Of a stretch of DNA of 64,000 bases, positions 28,425 through 37,061 are shown in pieces. The notes beneath the pieces are model-generated. The model made no database searches, was not told the origin of the DNA, and saw nothing but the letters and a program-made list of their open reading frames with translations. Positions within the stretch are counted from its first letter, which is position 1; each line of letters starts with the position of its first letter. Both the position numbers and the translations under genes were made by a program. Location: NCBI RefSeq assembly GCF_013168275.1, contig NZ_AP019547.1, positions 186,001 to 250,000 on the forward strand, in the 5' to 3' direction. This DNA comes from Candidatus Nitrotoga sp. AM1P (GTDB lineage: Bacteria > Pseudomonadota > Gammaproteobacteria > Burkholderiales > Gallionellaceae).

Positions 28425-29222
28425 ATGAAGACATTTTTGATGTGTGATCCCAGATATTTCGAAGTCAGCTATGTTATCAACCCTTGGATGGCTGGAAATC
28501 AAGGGCTGGAAAATAAAGAGTTAGCAGCGAAGCAATGGAAAAACTTACATGACATTCTCTCCAGTAAGGCATCAATCAAGCTGATCGAGCCGGTAGCTGG
28601 GTTGCCGGATATGGTGTTCACAGCCAATGGTGGGTTTGTATGCCGCGATCACGAAGTGATTGTGTCTTCATTCCGCTATCCGGAAAGGCAGGGAGAGTCG
28701 TCATACTTCAGCCAGTTCTTTGAGAATTCCGGCTATCGTATCAGGCGGCTAAATAGCGATATCAAATTCGAAGGTGCGGGTGATGCGCTCTATGATTCCA
28801 ATGGACGGGTGTGGATTGGTTACGGACACAGGAGCGATGCACAAGCATTGGATGAAATCGCCACAATCTTACAGGCTCAGGTAAACGGACTGACTCTTGT
28901 TGCCCCAAGGTGGTATCACCTGGATACCGCATTTTGCCCTTTGGTAAATGGGTATGTTCTCGCATATGAACAAGCATTCACGTCCCAAAGCGTTAATATA
29001 ATTAAGAACAAATTCAACGACAGAGTCATTTGGGTTTCGGATGAGGATGCCAATAACTTTGCCTGCAATGCGGTGAATATCGGCAGCGATATCATTTTAA
29101 ATAAGGCTTCGGATGAGTTGAAGGTTGCGCTCAGCAAGCATAATTTTTCCATTATCGAGGTTGATGTTTCAGAATTCATGAAAGCGGGCGGCGCATGCAA
29201 ATGCCTCACCTTGGAGCTATGA
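28425..29222 (+). CDS. Amidinotransferase-fold (dimethylargininase-like) hydrolase
   Basis: A 265-residue protein of the guanidino-group-modifying superfamily. DMVFTANGGFVCRDHEVIVS holds the substrate Asp/Asn, KFEGAGDALYDSNGRVWIGY carries the Glu/Asp region, LTLVAPRWYHLDTAFCPLVN the catalytic His, and FMKAGGACKCLTLEL ends with the nucleophilic Cys. The start is 4 bp after the pirin stop. It appears intact despite lying among pseudogenes. Substrate (arginine derivative) is unknown. A decayed partial copy is at 32741-32949. Confidence 0.8.
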   Translation: MKTFLMCDPRYFEVSYVINPWMAGNQGLENKELAAKQWKNLHDILSSKASIKLIEPVAGLPDMVFTANGGFVCRDHEVIVSSFRYPERQGESSYFSQFFENSGYRIRRLNSDIKFEGAGDALYDSNGRVWIGYGHRSDAQALDEIATILQAQVNGLTLVAPRWYHLDTAFCPLVNGYVLAYEQAFTSQSVNIIKNKFNDRVIWVSDEDANNFACNAVNIGSDIILNKASDELKVALSKHNFSIIEVDVSEFMKAGGACKCLTLEL

Positions 29223-29382
29223 CGAAGCCCGAAGCGGACAGGCTACGCATACCTGGACGCTCCTTAGCCGTGTGCCATTTCAGCTACATAGCGTCGACTT
29301 ACGTTTCTGTACCGTTATTACATCTAATTTGTTGTAACATTTCTACGAGCAGAAGAGGGTTTACCCAATTACTTGTGGATCG

Positions 29383-29634
29383 TTACATTGTGTTACCGAA
29401 CTGAAAGAGCTTACGACAGCACGTGCATCTAACTTTACTTATTCCATCTGTATCATCAAGGTGATTTAGTTGCTTGATCTCACCTATTAAATAACAGGAA
29501 GGACATGGCAACGAGTTCGCGGAATCCTCAGTAGCCATGGTCCAGTCAGTAAGATATGCATCGACCTGGTCTTCTGCACCACCCAGCATTCGAATTTCAT
29601 GAATCATTGCTTTGAGCATGGATTCTATTGACAT
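29383..29634 (-). CDS. Small zinc-ribbon-like protein, copy B
   Basis: An 83-residue paralog of the protein at 3643-3894, of identical length, starting MSIESMLKAMIHEIRMLGGA and with CPSC at 44-47 and CTCC at 70-73. About 49 residues are identical, with changes concentrated in the linker, as expected if the protein is under selection. The stretch after the stop codon matches the other copy for about 30 bp. Two micropeptide genes lie upstream on the same strand. Function unknown. Confidence 0.7.
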   Translation of the reverse strand: MSIESMLKAMIHEIRMLGGAEDQVDAYLTDWTMATEDSANSLPCPSCYLIGEIKQLNHLDDTDGISKVRCTCCRKLFQFGNTM

Positions 29635-29701
29635 AACAATCTCCTATTGCAACCTATCTTTCAGAGCAATCCAAAATTTTAGCGACTCTGTGATTAAATT
29701 G

Positions 29702-29788
29702 TCATAGCTTAAGAAGGTAAGCACATGTCAGTGCAAAGCACATAATTAGGGCGCACATTGAAGCAATTATCGGTATCCAGTCTTTCAT
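29702..29788 (-). CDS. 28-residue membrane micropeptide, MK(D/E)W family
   Basis: ATG at 29788 to TGA at 29702. The product begins MKDWIPIIASMCALIMCFAL and ends YLLKL, forming one transmembrane helix. The first six residues match the micropeptide at 4055 apart from one V-to-I change. It lies 67 bp upstream of the zinc-ribbon copy B start. The ribosome site is weak. Confidence 0.55.
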   Translation of the reverse strand: MKDWIPIIASMCALIMCFALTCAYLLKL

Positions 29789-29828
29789 TCAATATCCATT
29801 AATTTAGTCTGAGACTCAGTTTTATAGC

Positions 29829-29909
29829 TTATTGAGGGTAATAATTAACAGGGCAAAAGCACGCAACTATCACGCAAAATAAAATAACAACAGATACCCA
29901 TTCTTTCAT
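29829..29909 (-). CDS. 26-residue membrane micropeptide, MK(D/E)W family
   Basis: ATG at 29909 to TAA at 29829. The product begins MKEWVSVVILFCVIVACFCP and ends NYYPQ. It is a single helix with a polar tail unlike its relatives. It precedes the 28-residue family member by 40 bp. An AGAAGAA stretch could act as ribosome site. Confidence 0.5.
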   Translation of the reverse strand: MKEWVSVVILFCVIVACFCPVNYYPQ

Positions 29910-30310
29910 CCAGATTCTTCTTAGCTAATAGAGATCGTTATATTAAATAATAATAGCGATGACTTCAACCTAACGAGAGTTTTACGGGAGCCGAAAGTCC
30001 AATTAACGTTATCCAGTATTTCCATACAATCTTCCATTATTTGATTCAGAAAGTTCATTGGTCTCAATTCGTATATCGCTTCATAAATCTTTTACATGTC
30101 GAAGCTGGTATAAATTTGATCATTATTATGTTGCAGCAATATTACTGGGCTCATCATTTACATAAAGGTAGCACTTGGGGTTCGGTAAAACCGCCTCAAA
30201 AAACTTCGCCGAAATTGATTATTTCCCCAATTCGTAGTCCTCATGACTCATGCTGAAGGTTTGCTTCTGTTTTAATTCATGGAACTATTTCAGCATTTTT
30301 TTATCTCTAT

Positions 30311-30428
30311 GCTTCGTATAGCGTAAGCTATTCCCACGTTTTTTCTCCTTGGACGTGGAATCTTAACTTATCGCATTATTAGTTAAGATATTGCCCCTGT
30401 TCCCATTAGGTTCAGGGGCATTTATTTA
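30311..30428 (+). ncRNA. Candidate structured small RNA ending in an intrinsic terminator
   Basis: Four hairpins follow each other: GCTT/AAGC (30311-30328), TTCC(C)ACG/CGTGGAA (30331-30360), CTTAACT/AGTTAAG (30362-30387) and TGCCCCTG/CAGGGGCA (30392-30420), the last followed by TTTATTT. The region from 29910 to 30530 has no other supported gene. It might also be just a terminator with chance stems. Confidence 0.35.
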
Positions 30429-30531
30429 ATTTCTTGGTCTGCGTGAGAGTGATCGGTCAGACTACTGGTTGAACAATAGCCAGATAGGGATTATTGGTAG
30501 CGCAAAAATGACCAAGTCAAAGGGGGACAGA

Positions 30532-30765
30532 TGAAGAAATATAAGCAACTCACCAGCGGGCTGGCAATATCAGATTTACGGATTGAAACAAGCGGGTTTG
30601 AATCAAACTCGGATTGCCAAAAAAGATGGGCGTGGACAAGTCGACGATCTCACCAGAATTCAGGCAAAACAAAGGTCAACGCGGCTGGCGACTAAAACAA
30701 GCGCAATTGTTACGTGATGAGCGCACGCAAGCCGGTACGAATGGCAAGTGTTTCTCAGTGGGAAA
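30532..30765 (+). pseudogene. IS30 transposase 5' remnant
   Basis: The nucleotide sequence from ATGAAGAAATATAAGCAACT follows the IS30 gene at 35990 closely (HTH region with TRIAKKDGRGQVDDL-type frame slips) but has several small indels and loses homology after about 30765. Neither terminal inverted repeat is recognisable here. Confidence 0.8.
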
Positions 30766-30802
30766 CAGGTTTGGAGTGGAAAAAATCTAAACCCAATTTA
30801 AT

Positions 30803-30836
30803 CTGACAGACACCCGAAAAATTCGGTAACTGTCAG
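30803..30836. repeat. Nested palindrome
   Basis: CTGACAG and CTGTCAG enclose CCGAAAAATTCGG, making a two-part stem-loop, followed at once by a second small palindrome (GCTCAGGTCTGAGC). It lies between the IS30 remnant and the diguanylate cyclase gene and may be a terminator or IS end. Confidence 0.4.
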
Positions 30837-30959
30837 CTCAGGTCTGAGCTAGTACATATTAGGGATCTCTGTGTCAGCGTGGTGATATATCACTTCACAT
30901 CCTCACCTTGGAGTACCTTGGGCCTTATTCGTTACCTCTCCGGAACGCTTGCTTGCTGC

Positions 30960-32063
30960 CTATTCGAGGTCTTCAGCCACCACCACTCGATTGCGCCCCG
31001 TTTTCTTCGCCTCGTACATGGCTGCGTCAGCACGCTCCAGTATAGACTCCCTGGTTTCGCCCGGCCTCAACATCGCCACCCCGAGGCTGATGGTCACCTC
31101 AATAATGTGCCCCTTTGCATGGAATGGGGTTCCCGCGACATCCTGACGAATCCTTTCGGCGATAACCCTGGCCAACGCCATATCAGCATATGTCAGAATG
31201 ACTGTAAACTCCTCTCCGCCAAAACGCCCTACCATATCAAAGTCTCGTACTGCCGACTTAATGCGCTCCGCAGTATGTATGAGCACGCTGTCACCGATCA
31301 AGTGGCCATAGGTATCGTTAACCCTCTTGAAAAAATCCAGGTCAATCATCATAACGCACAGCGTCTTTCCCGTTTGCGCTGCTTTATTAACATGATTTTC
31401 AAGCGCTTCCATCACATGATTGAAGCTCATTACACCCGTGAGCTGATCTGTTGCTACTTTTTGATACAACTTGGCTGATTCAGCCCGACAGGCTGCTAAT
31501 TTTTTCTGCTGACCCTCGATTTCCTGAAGATGATAACCCTCTATTGTCAAGTGCAGATCCAAAGCGACGAATTTGAGGATGCAAGGCATTAGTATCCACA
31601 CAGTCTTGGGGTCGTTCTGGAAAGAGGTGATTAGGCGCTCAACTAAAATTTGTTGGGTGATTTGATGCTGCAAGTGCAGAACGCTCATCGAAAGTCCATC
31701 ATGAGCACGGGTAGCTGAAAGAGTAAGACGTTCCGCAAAATATGCAGGAGTATGGAATCCTTGGCCAAAGCGCCGCAACTGGTCGGCCCAAACTTGTTTG
31801 AAGTCGGACACATCTAAATTTTGCTCGATCAGGGAAAATTCCCGAAGACGTGCCAATACAGCGAAGCAGACATTTACAAGCTCCTCGGCCTTATCCCCGA
31901 TGACTTCCCTGCTAATTCGGTCTGCGAGATCAGCATACGCGGGATGGATGCCCAATGCCAAAATGGTTTCTCGAATACGAGTATCATCAAATCCGTACTT
32001 AACACAGATGGATATAGGTTCATCGTTCATTCTGGGAATGATCTCATTTCGAGGGGTTTGCAT
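30960..32063 (-). CDS. Diguanylate cyclase with N-terminal globin-coupled-sensor-type domain
   Basis: A 367-residue protein. Residues about 20-180 are helical with ADQLRRFGQGFHTPAYFAER and ATRAHDGLSMSVLHLQHQIT, resembling the globin-coupled sensor of oxygen-sensing cyclases, with candidate proximal His in the latter segment. After a short coiled linker comes the GGDEF domain: DQLTGVMSFNHVMEALENHV, MMIDLDFFKRVNDTYGHLIG, the active GGEEF, and the inhibitory site RDFD five residues before it. It makes c-di-GMP, probably in response to a gas ligand. Haem binding is inferred. Confidence 0.85.
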   Translation of the reverse strand: MQTPRNEIIPRMNDEPISICVKYGFDDTRIRETILALGIHPAYADLADRISREVIGDKAEELVNVCFAVLARLREFSLIEQNLDVSDFKQVWADQLRRFGQGFHTPAYFAERLTLSATRAHDGLSMSVLHLQHQITQQILVERLITSFQNDPKTVWILMPCILKFVALDLHLTIEGYHLQEIEGQQKKLAACRAESAKLYQKVATDQLTGVMSFNHVMEALENHVNKAAQTGKTLCVMMIDLDFFKRVNDTYGHLIGDSVLIHTAERIKSAVRDFDMVGRFGGEEFTVILTYADMALARVIAERIRQDVAGTPFHAKGHIIEVTISLGVAMLRPGETRESILERADAAMYEAKKTGRNRVVVAEDLE

Positions 32064-32399
32064 AATCCATCACTTTTTTATGATATGCCGTCAATATGCT
32101 ATATAAGTACATTAACACTGTAATTGTTATAAAAGCAGCTCTCAGAGCCAATATCGATTTAAATTAGCAACACAGTTTTCAGAGCACCAAATTATCACTC
32201 GGGGTGCGCCAATACAAATAAAAAATCCAAAGCGGTCTAACAAAAAACGTAAGCCGTATGTTTGAGTATTTCCTAAATAACTGGACACCTTAACAACCAA
32301 CTGCAGCAACTTTGAAATGGTGGATGATATAAACTGGAATTTATCAAAATTGCATCAGCGCCCAAAAGCCTACAACTGCTGCCCTTCCAACGCATTGTT
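32064..32399. other. Intergenic stretch with promoter of the cyclase
   Basis: About 340 AT-rich bases between the cyclase start and the lipoprotein stop. I see no supported gene. Confidence 0.5.
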
Positions 32400-32693
32400 T
32401 CATTGCGAAACAGCATTACCCTCTAAGACGCTAAAAATATCAACGATTCTTTTATCTGGAATGCCTTGTGATTCGAGGCATTTATCCATTACTGAAGTTC
32501 TTTCATAAGCGCTATAAAACGGATTTTTTGCTAGTTGTCCAGTCATAATATTTGCAACTTCGTTTTCGCAGGTTGTTATTATCTTTTTTTCTTCAACGCT
32601 TAATGGTGGATTTAAAGTAGGTAATTGCGAAGGAAGGGTAGATGCAGCACAGCCAGCCAATAAAGCGGGGATGATGAATGGGTATGATTTCAT
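32400..32693 (-). CDS. Small predicted lipoprotein
   Basis: A 97-residue protein with signal MKSYPFIIPALLAGC, where LAGC is a lipobox with Cys15. The mature part is Ser/Pro-rich, then helical (VEEKKIITTCENEVANIMTG) with two more cysteines (TTCENE, DKCLES) that could form a disulfide. I do not recognise a family. It stands alone between the cyclase and the decayed amidinotransferase copy. Confidence 0.55.
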   Translation of the reverse strand: MKSYPFIIPALLAGCAASTLPSQLPTLNPPLSVEEKKIITTCENEVANIMTGQLAKNPFYSAYERTSVMDKCLESQGIPDKRIVDIFSVLEGNAVSQ

Positions 32694-32740
32694 TATTTAG
32701 ATAGATTAATGGTTATTAATTTCACAACATAATTGTTTTT

Positions 32741-32949
32741 GTTTCACGACTATAGGAATAATGTACAAGCATTGGATGAAATCACCACAATCTTACACAC
32801 TCAGATAAACGGACTGACTCTTGTTGATCCAAGGTGGCATCACCTGAATACCGCATTTTGCCCTGTGGCGAATGGGTATGCTATCACTTATAAAAAAACC
32901 ATTCACATCCCAAAGTGTTAATGAAACTAAGCACGAATTCAACGTCAGA
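32741..32949 (+). pseudogene. Decayed partial copy of the amidinotransferase-like gene
   Basis: VQALDEITTILHTQINGLTL and HHLNTAFCPVANGYAITYKK match AQALDEIATILQAQVNGLTL and YHLDTAFCPLVNGYVLAYEQ of the gene at 28425. DNA similarity covers about 200 bp, ends at an IS200/IS605 fragment, and contains a frameshift near 32900. Confidence 0.85.
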
Positions 32950-33190
32950 GGTGGTCAGAGTAATTAAGAGTATAACGGGACGAGAGATATTTCGTAGATG
33001 TCCAGAGGTCAAGAAGCAATTGTGGAGTGGAGAGTTTTGGACAAGCGGATATTTTGCAAGTAGCGTTGGGAAGCATGGTAACGAAGAGATGATTATGAAG
33101 TATGTAAGTGGTCAAGGTAAGGTATACACAAAGATACACGAGGATCGTCAACTGGCGCTGTTCTGATACCCCGCGGCTTGCCGCGGGGTA
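32950..33190 (+). mobile_element. IS200/IS605 right-end remnant (TnpA C-terminus plus terminal hairpin)
   Basis: VVRVIKSITGREIFRRCPEV, GEFWTSGYFASSVGKHGNEE and HEDRQLALF are the C-terminal part of a Y1 HUH transposase. The left part with the HUH motif is gone. After the stop, ACCCCGCGGC and GCCGCGGGGT form a 10-bp stem at about 33168-33189, the subterminal hairpin expected at the right end. The end sits within an IS5-type transposase fragment. Confidence 0.8.
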
Positions 33191-33194
33191 ATTC

Positions 33195-33437
33195 ATTCCC
33201 TTCGTCGGCCAGGTTGTACAGGTGCTGGAGAACCAGCATCTTGAACATGAGCACCACATCGATGGGCTTGGCCCCGGCGTTGTTCTTCCTTTCCTTGGCA
33301 TGCACCCGTGCCAAATCAGGTCGAAAGGCTTCCCGGTTGATCTGGGCATTGAGTTTCACCAGCGGGTCACCCATCGCCGTCAACTTGGCGGTGCGTGTCT
33401 CAACATCAAAAAAGCCGGGGTATGTGGGTGTGAGCAT
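33195..33437 (-). pseudogene. IS5-family transposase N-terminal fragment
   Basis: PGFFDVETRTAKLTAMGDPL, LNAQINREAFRPDLARVHAK and DVVLMFKMLVLQHLYNLADE are the N-terminal blocks of IS1106/IS903-like IS5 transposases. The gene is cut by the IS200/IS605 end at about 33190. The start shown is provisional. Confidence 0.8.
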
Positions 33438-33538
33438 GGAAGGATTGGGTAGCGGGGTGATGGACGTATTATCTCAAAGCTCTGGCCGTAACTGATGCCT
33501 CAGGGGGGATTGGTGATGAATTTTTAGAGGTGCCCTTA

Positions 33539-33672
33539 AGGCGGATTCAAGTTCGAAGTGCAACAGGTAATGCTAGCTTGGTGTAGCGCACCTCTACCCC
33601 AAATAATACTTCATGCGGTGATCTGAAACCCAGCACTTTGCGTGGCCGGTGGTTGAGTCGTTCTACCGCTCG
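33539..33672 (-). mobile_element. IS30 right-end remnant
   Basis: The inverted repeat AGGCGGATTCAAGTTCGAAG and the last 35 or so transposase codons, reading leftward, are nearly identical to 36860-36994 in opposite orientation. It is cut at about 33672, where IS5-type sequence begins. Confidence 0.88.
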
Positions 33673-34050
33673 CTACCCTTGCTCCCGGCTGTGTCCGTGT
33701 TCTTCACGCTCTGCGCGTCCATAATCAATAGTGTGGGCATGGCGCTGCGCACCTGTTTCTCGCGGGCCGCGCCAACCTGATTTTTTTAACGCCCGCTCCA
33801 GCACGCTGATATCGTGCTCGTCGGGCTTGCTCCACTTGGCAAAGTAGGCGTACACCGTCTGCCATTTCGGAAACTCACTGGGCAGAAATCTCCATTGGCA
33901 GCCCGTGCGCAGTACATATAACACCGCACAAAACACCTTGTACAAATCCACCGTCGTGGGCTTGGTACGTCGACGCACGCTGGCCAGCAGTGGCTCTATT
34001 TCCGCAAATTTTTCCCGACTGATGTCGCTGGCGTATTTCTTCTCTCTCAT
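33673..34050 (-). pseudogene. IS5-family transposase fragment (second type)
   Basis: MREKKYASDISREKFAEIEP, TTVDLYKVFCAVLYVLRTGC and FPKWQTVYAYFAKWSK form the N-terminal DUF4096-type region. A frameshift after KKSGWRG moves the expected MDAQSVKNTDTA catalytic segment to another frame, and the C-terminal half is missing at the IS30 junction. Confidence 0.8.
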
Positions 34051-34237
34051 ACCTATAGTTTAAGGGAGGTTCCTTAGATCGTAAACACGTTCTAAGAGGA
34101 ATATTTGGAGAAAATAATCTATACAGTACGTGCCAACCAAAATATTAATGACGAAAAAGTAAGAAAGTTTTATTCTTGCGAATTGGTTTTACTGTTATTA
34201 GCATAGGAAACATATTCGTCATATTGAGAGGTTCGCC

Positions 34238-35881
34238 ATGCCAGTGATCAAAGCACCATACTTCCCTATTATCTACGTGCGTGGCTATGCCATGACGCAT
34301 GACGAAATTAACCAGACCACGGCCGACCCATTTTGTGGCTTCAATTTAGGCTCTACCGTTTATCGTGCTGTGCCAAATAAGAATCAGAAGCCTCGAAAAT
34401 ATGTTTTTGAGTCACCCGTTGTGCGACTTGGCTCCGATTTTGGCTATAGCGACGTGTATGAGGACGGCTACGATATTGTGGACCCAGAATGGGAAGTGGC
34501 TGCTGACGGCACACCGACCGACCATTTGCTCACAGGCCGCTCGATCGTGATCTACCGCTACTACGATCCGGCATCAACATTACTGGGGGACGGCCATACA
34601 CCCAGCATTGAAGCTTTCGCCGAGGGCTTAGGTATCCTCGTGGCTAAGGTACGTAAACTAGTGTGTAAAAACCCCGCCAACAAAATGGACGAGAAGGACT
34701 TTCGCTGCTACCTGGTTGCGCATTCGATGGGCGGCTTAGTTTGCCGAGCCTTCCTGCAGAACCCGGCCCTTGACCCGGGAAACATGCGTGCACACGTCGA
34801 TAAGCTTTTCACCTATGCAACGCCTCATAACGGTATCGACCTGCTGGGAATAAACACGCCATCGTGGCTGACCGCCTTTGACATTGACAATTTTAACCGC
34901 AAAGGTCGTATGACCGAATATTTGAATCTTAAGCAGGCTTTTGCCAAACACGACCGGGTCGATTTGATGCCCGAGGATCGCTTTTCATCGCGCAAGGTAT
35001 TCTGCATGGTCGGCACAAACCGCATGGATTACGATACAGCGGCAGGGCTGTCACGTACCTTCGTGGGCAACGGTAGTGACGGTTTAGTGCGTATTGCCAA
35101 CGCCACCTTGATGGGTCTTAATACCGACGGCTCAATCGGCGAGCCCTGTGCAAAAGCCTTCGCCTTCCGCTCTCATTCCGGGTATTTCGGCATCGTCAAC
35201 AGTGAAGAGGCATTCCAGAACCTGACGCGCTTCTTGTTCGGGGACGTGCGTGTCGACCTGTGGCTCGACATTGAGGACATTCGCCTACCTATCGCGGTAC
35301 AGGCGGAAGCCGATGCTGGACGTAGCGTCAATGCTCTGTATCAAATCGAAGTACTAACCTCGCCCCGAGGCAAACTATGGTATCTGTCGCGGCGCACCGC
35401 CGAGGAAGATTCAGTAGCCTGCGTGCCGCATGCCAGCTGGAAAGAAGAAAAGGCGCAATATCTTTCCAGCGTTTTCCTGGCAAACCGTGCCAAAGTAAAT
35501 CGGAAACGCCGCTCGCTTGCCTACAGCTTAACAATTGGTATTCGCGCTCCCGATTACGAAATCGAGAATCGCTTATGGATCAACGAGCATTACGAAGGTA
35601 GTTATCTGTTCCGCAATGCGCTCATTCTCGAAATGGTGCCTCCTCGTAATGAAAACGAAACCTGGAAGGTGAAGTATTCATGGCAAGGTGCCGGAATGCT
35701 GGCAGCGGAAACTGTACTGGACGTAAAGCCTCTAGACAAAGAGAGGGTAGAGGTAGCAATACCATTTGATAGTTACACGATGGATACGAAGGATAGATAT
35801 AAACTAGCATTCCCCGGCCTCAAAGGAAGCCTGCGCTTTGTGATTTCGGCATGGAATGCGGAGCTAGAGATGGATGACTAG
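34238..35881 (+). CDS. Alpha/beta-hydrolase (lipase/esterase-like) protein
   Basis: A 547-residue protein without a signal peptide. The opening PYFPIIYVRGYAMTHDEI is the first strand and oxyanion loop of an alpha/beta hydrolase. LVAHSMGGLVCRAFLQNP (about residues 166-183) is the nucleophile elbow with the catalytic Ser, and FTYATPHNGIDLLG is typical of PGAP1/triacylglycerol-lipase-like folds. RSHSGYFG near residue 315 is a candidate His. The C-terminal 200 residues look beta-rich and are of unknown function. It stands alone between an IS5 relic and an IS30, so it may be cargo. Confidence 0.75.
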   Translation: MPVIKAPYFPIIYVRGYAMTHDEINQTTADPFCGFNLGSTVYRAVPNKNQKPRKYVFESPVVRLGSDFGYSDVYEDGYDIVDPEWEVAADGTPTDHLLTGRSIVIYRYYDPASTLLGDGHTPSIEAFAEGLGILVAKVRKLVCKNPANKMDEKDFRCYLVAHSMGGLVCRAFLQNPALDPGNMRAHVDKLFTYATPHNGIDLLGINTPSWLTAFDIDNFNRKGRMTEYLNLKQAFAKHDRVDLMPEDRFSSRKVFCMVGTNRMDYDTAAGLSRTFVGNGSDGLVRIANATLMGLNTDGSIGEPCAKAFAFRSHSGYFGIVNSEEAFQNLTRFLFGDVRVDLWLDIEDIRLPIAVQAEADAGRSVNALYQIEVLTSPRGKLWYLSRRTAEEDSVACVPHASWKEEKAQYLSSVFLANRAKVNRKRRSLAYSLTIGIRAPDYEIENRLWINEHYEGSYLFRNALILEMVPPRNENETWKVKYSWQGAGMLAAETVLDVKPLDKERVEVAIPFDSYTMDTKDRYKLAFPGLKGSLRFVISAWNAELEMDD

Positions 35882-35889
35882 ATCCAAAC

Positions 35890-36994
35890 AGGCGGATTCA
35901 ACATTGAAGTGCAACTTTTGTAAGTGAATTTAGGTGGCGAGCCGCGTTAATATCGGAGCCACTTAAACGACCAAGTAAAAGGAGCACAGATGAAGCAATA
36001 TAAGCAGCTTACCAGCGGACAACGATATCAGATTTACGGATTGAAACAAGCGGGTTTGAATCAAACTCGGATTGCCCAAAAGATGGGCGTGGACAAGTCG
36101 ACGATTTCACGAGAATTCAGGCGAAACAAAGGTCAACGCGGCTGGCGGCCAAAGCAGGCGCAATCATTACGTGATGAGCGCCGGCAAGCCTGTATCAATG
36201 GCAAGCAATTCTCATCGGAGTGCTGGGCGGAAGTCGAGAGGTTGATCCGGGAAGATCTCAGCCCAGAACAAGCCGCCAATCGGCTTGAGCTGGAAGGCGA
36301 ACTGCAGATCAGCCATGAGGCGATCTACCGACATGTCACCGCAGACAAACGTGATGGAGGTGACCTGCACCAACATTTACGTAGCCAGAAACCACGCCGC
36401 AAACGATATGCGAGCGGGCAAGAGCGGCGAGGCATGATCAAGAACCGTGTCAGTATTGATGAACGTCCGGAAATCGTGGATCAAAAGACGCGCATGGGAG
36501 ATTGGGAAGGTGATACCGTCATTGGCAAGAACCACAAAGGTGGACTGGTTACCCTGGCTGAAAGGAAGTCGCGCTATGTGTTGGCGGGGCACCTACGCAG
36601 CAAACATGCCGAGGGTGTAACGACCGTGACAACGAGTTTGCTGAGTCCCCACAAGGACCAATGCCACACCATTAACATTCGATAACGGCAAAGAGTTTGC
36701 GGGACATGAACGCATCGCAGCAGAACTACAGACTGCGATCTATTTCGCGCACCCCTGCCGTTCCTGGGAGCGAGGTCTGAACGAGAACAGTAATGGGTTA
36801 TTGCGGCAGTACTTCCCCAAGGATATGGCATTGACTGACGTTACTGAAGAGCAAGTGCAGCGAGCGGTAGAACGACTCAACCACCGGCCACGCAAAGTGC
36901 TGGGTTTCAGATCACCGCATGAAGTATTATTTGGGGTAGAGGTGCGCTACACCAAGCTAGCATTACCTGTTGCACTTCGAACTTGAATCCGCCT
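35890..36994 (+). mobile_element. IS30-family insertion sequence
   Basis: Imperfect 25-bp terminal inverted repeats are seen: left GGCGGATTCAACATTGAAGT at 35891 and, reversed at the right end (36993), GGCGGATTCAAGTTCGAAGT. The roughly 1.1-kb element carries one transposase gene, here frameshifted. Fragments of the same element lie at 30532-30765 and 33539-33672. Confidence 0.88.
35990..36986 (+). pseudogene. IS30 transposase, single frameshift
   Basis: MKQYKQLTSGQRYQIYGLKQ starts a helix-turn-helix (TRIAQKMGVDKSTISREFRR) followed by the DDE integrase core with MGDWEGDTVIGKNHKGGLVT. One extra A near 36677 (ATTAACATTC for expected ATTACATTC) breaks the frame just before the second Asp (TFDNGKEFAGHERIAAELQT). 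The rest, to RKVLGFRSPHEVLFG, is in another frame. Programmed shifting is not usual in IS30, so it is probably dead. Confidence 0.85.
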
Positions 36995-37061
36995 CAAAAT
37001 ATACCATTGCTGCTCTTTGCTGCTTGTGGCGGGGTAATTGATTAATTAGTTGGAGACTCTT

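Noticed and set aside
30041..30256. A 71-codon plus-strand frame
   Set aside because: No ribosome site, no recognisable domain, unusual composition, and no counterpart near the other micropeptide locus.
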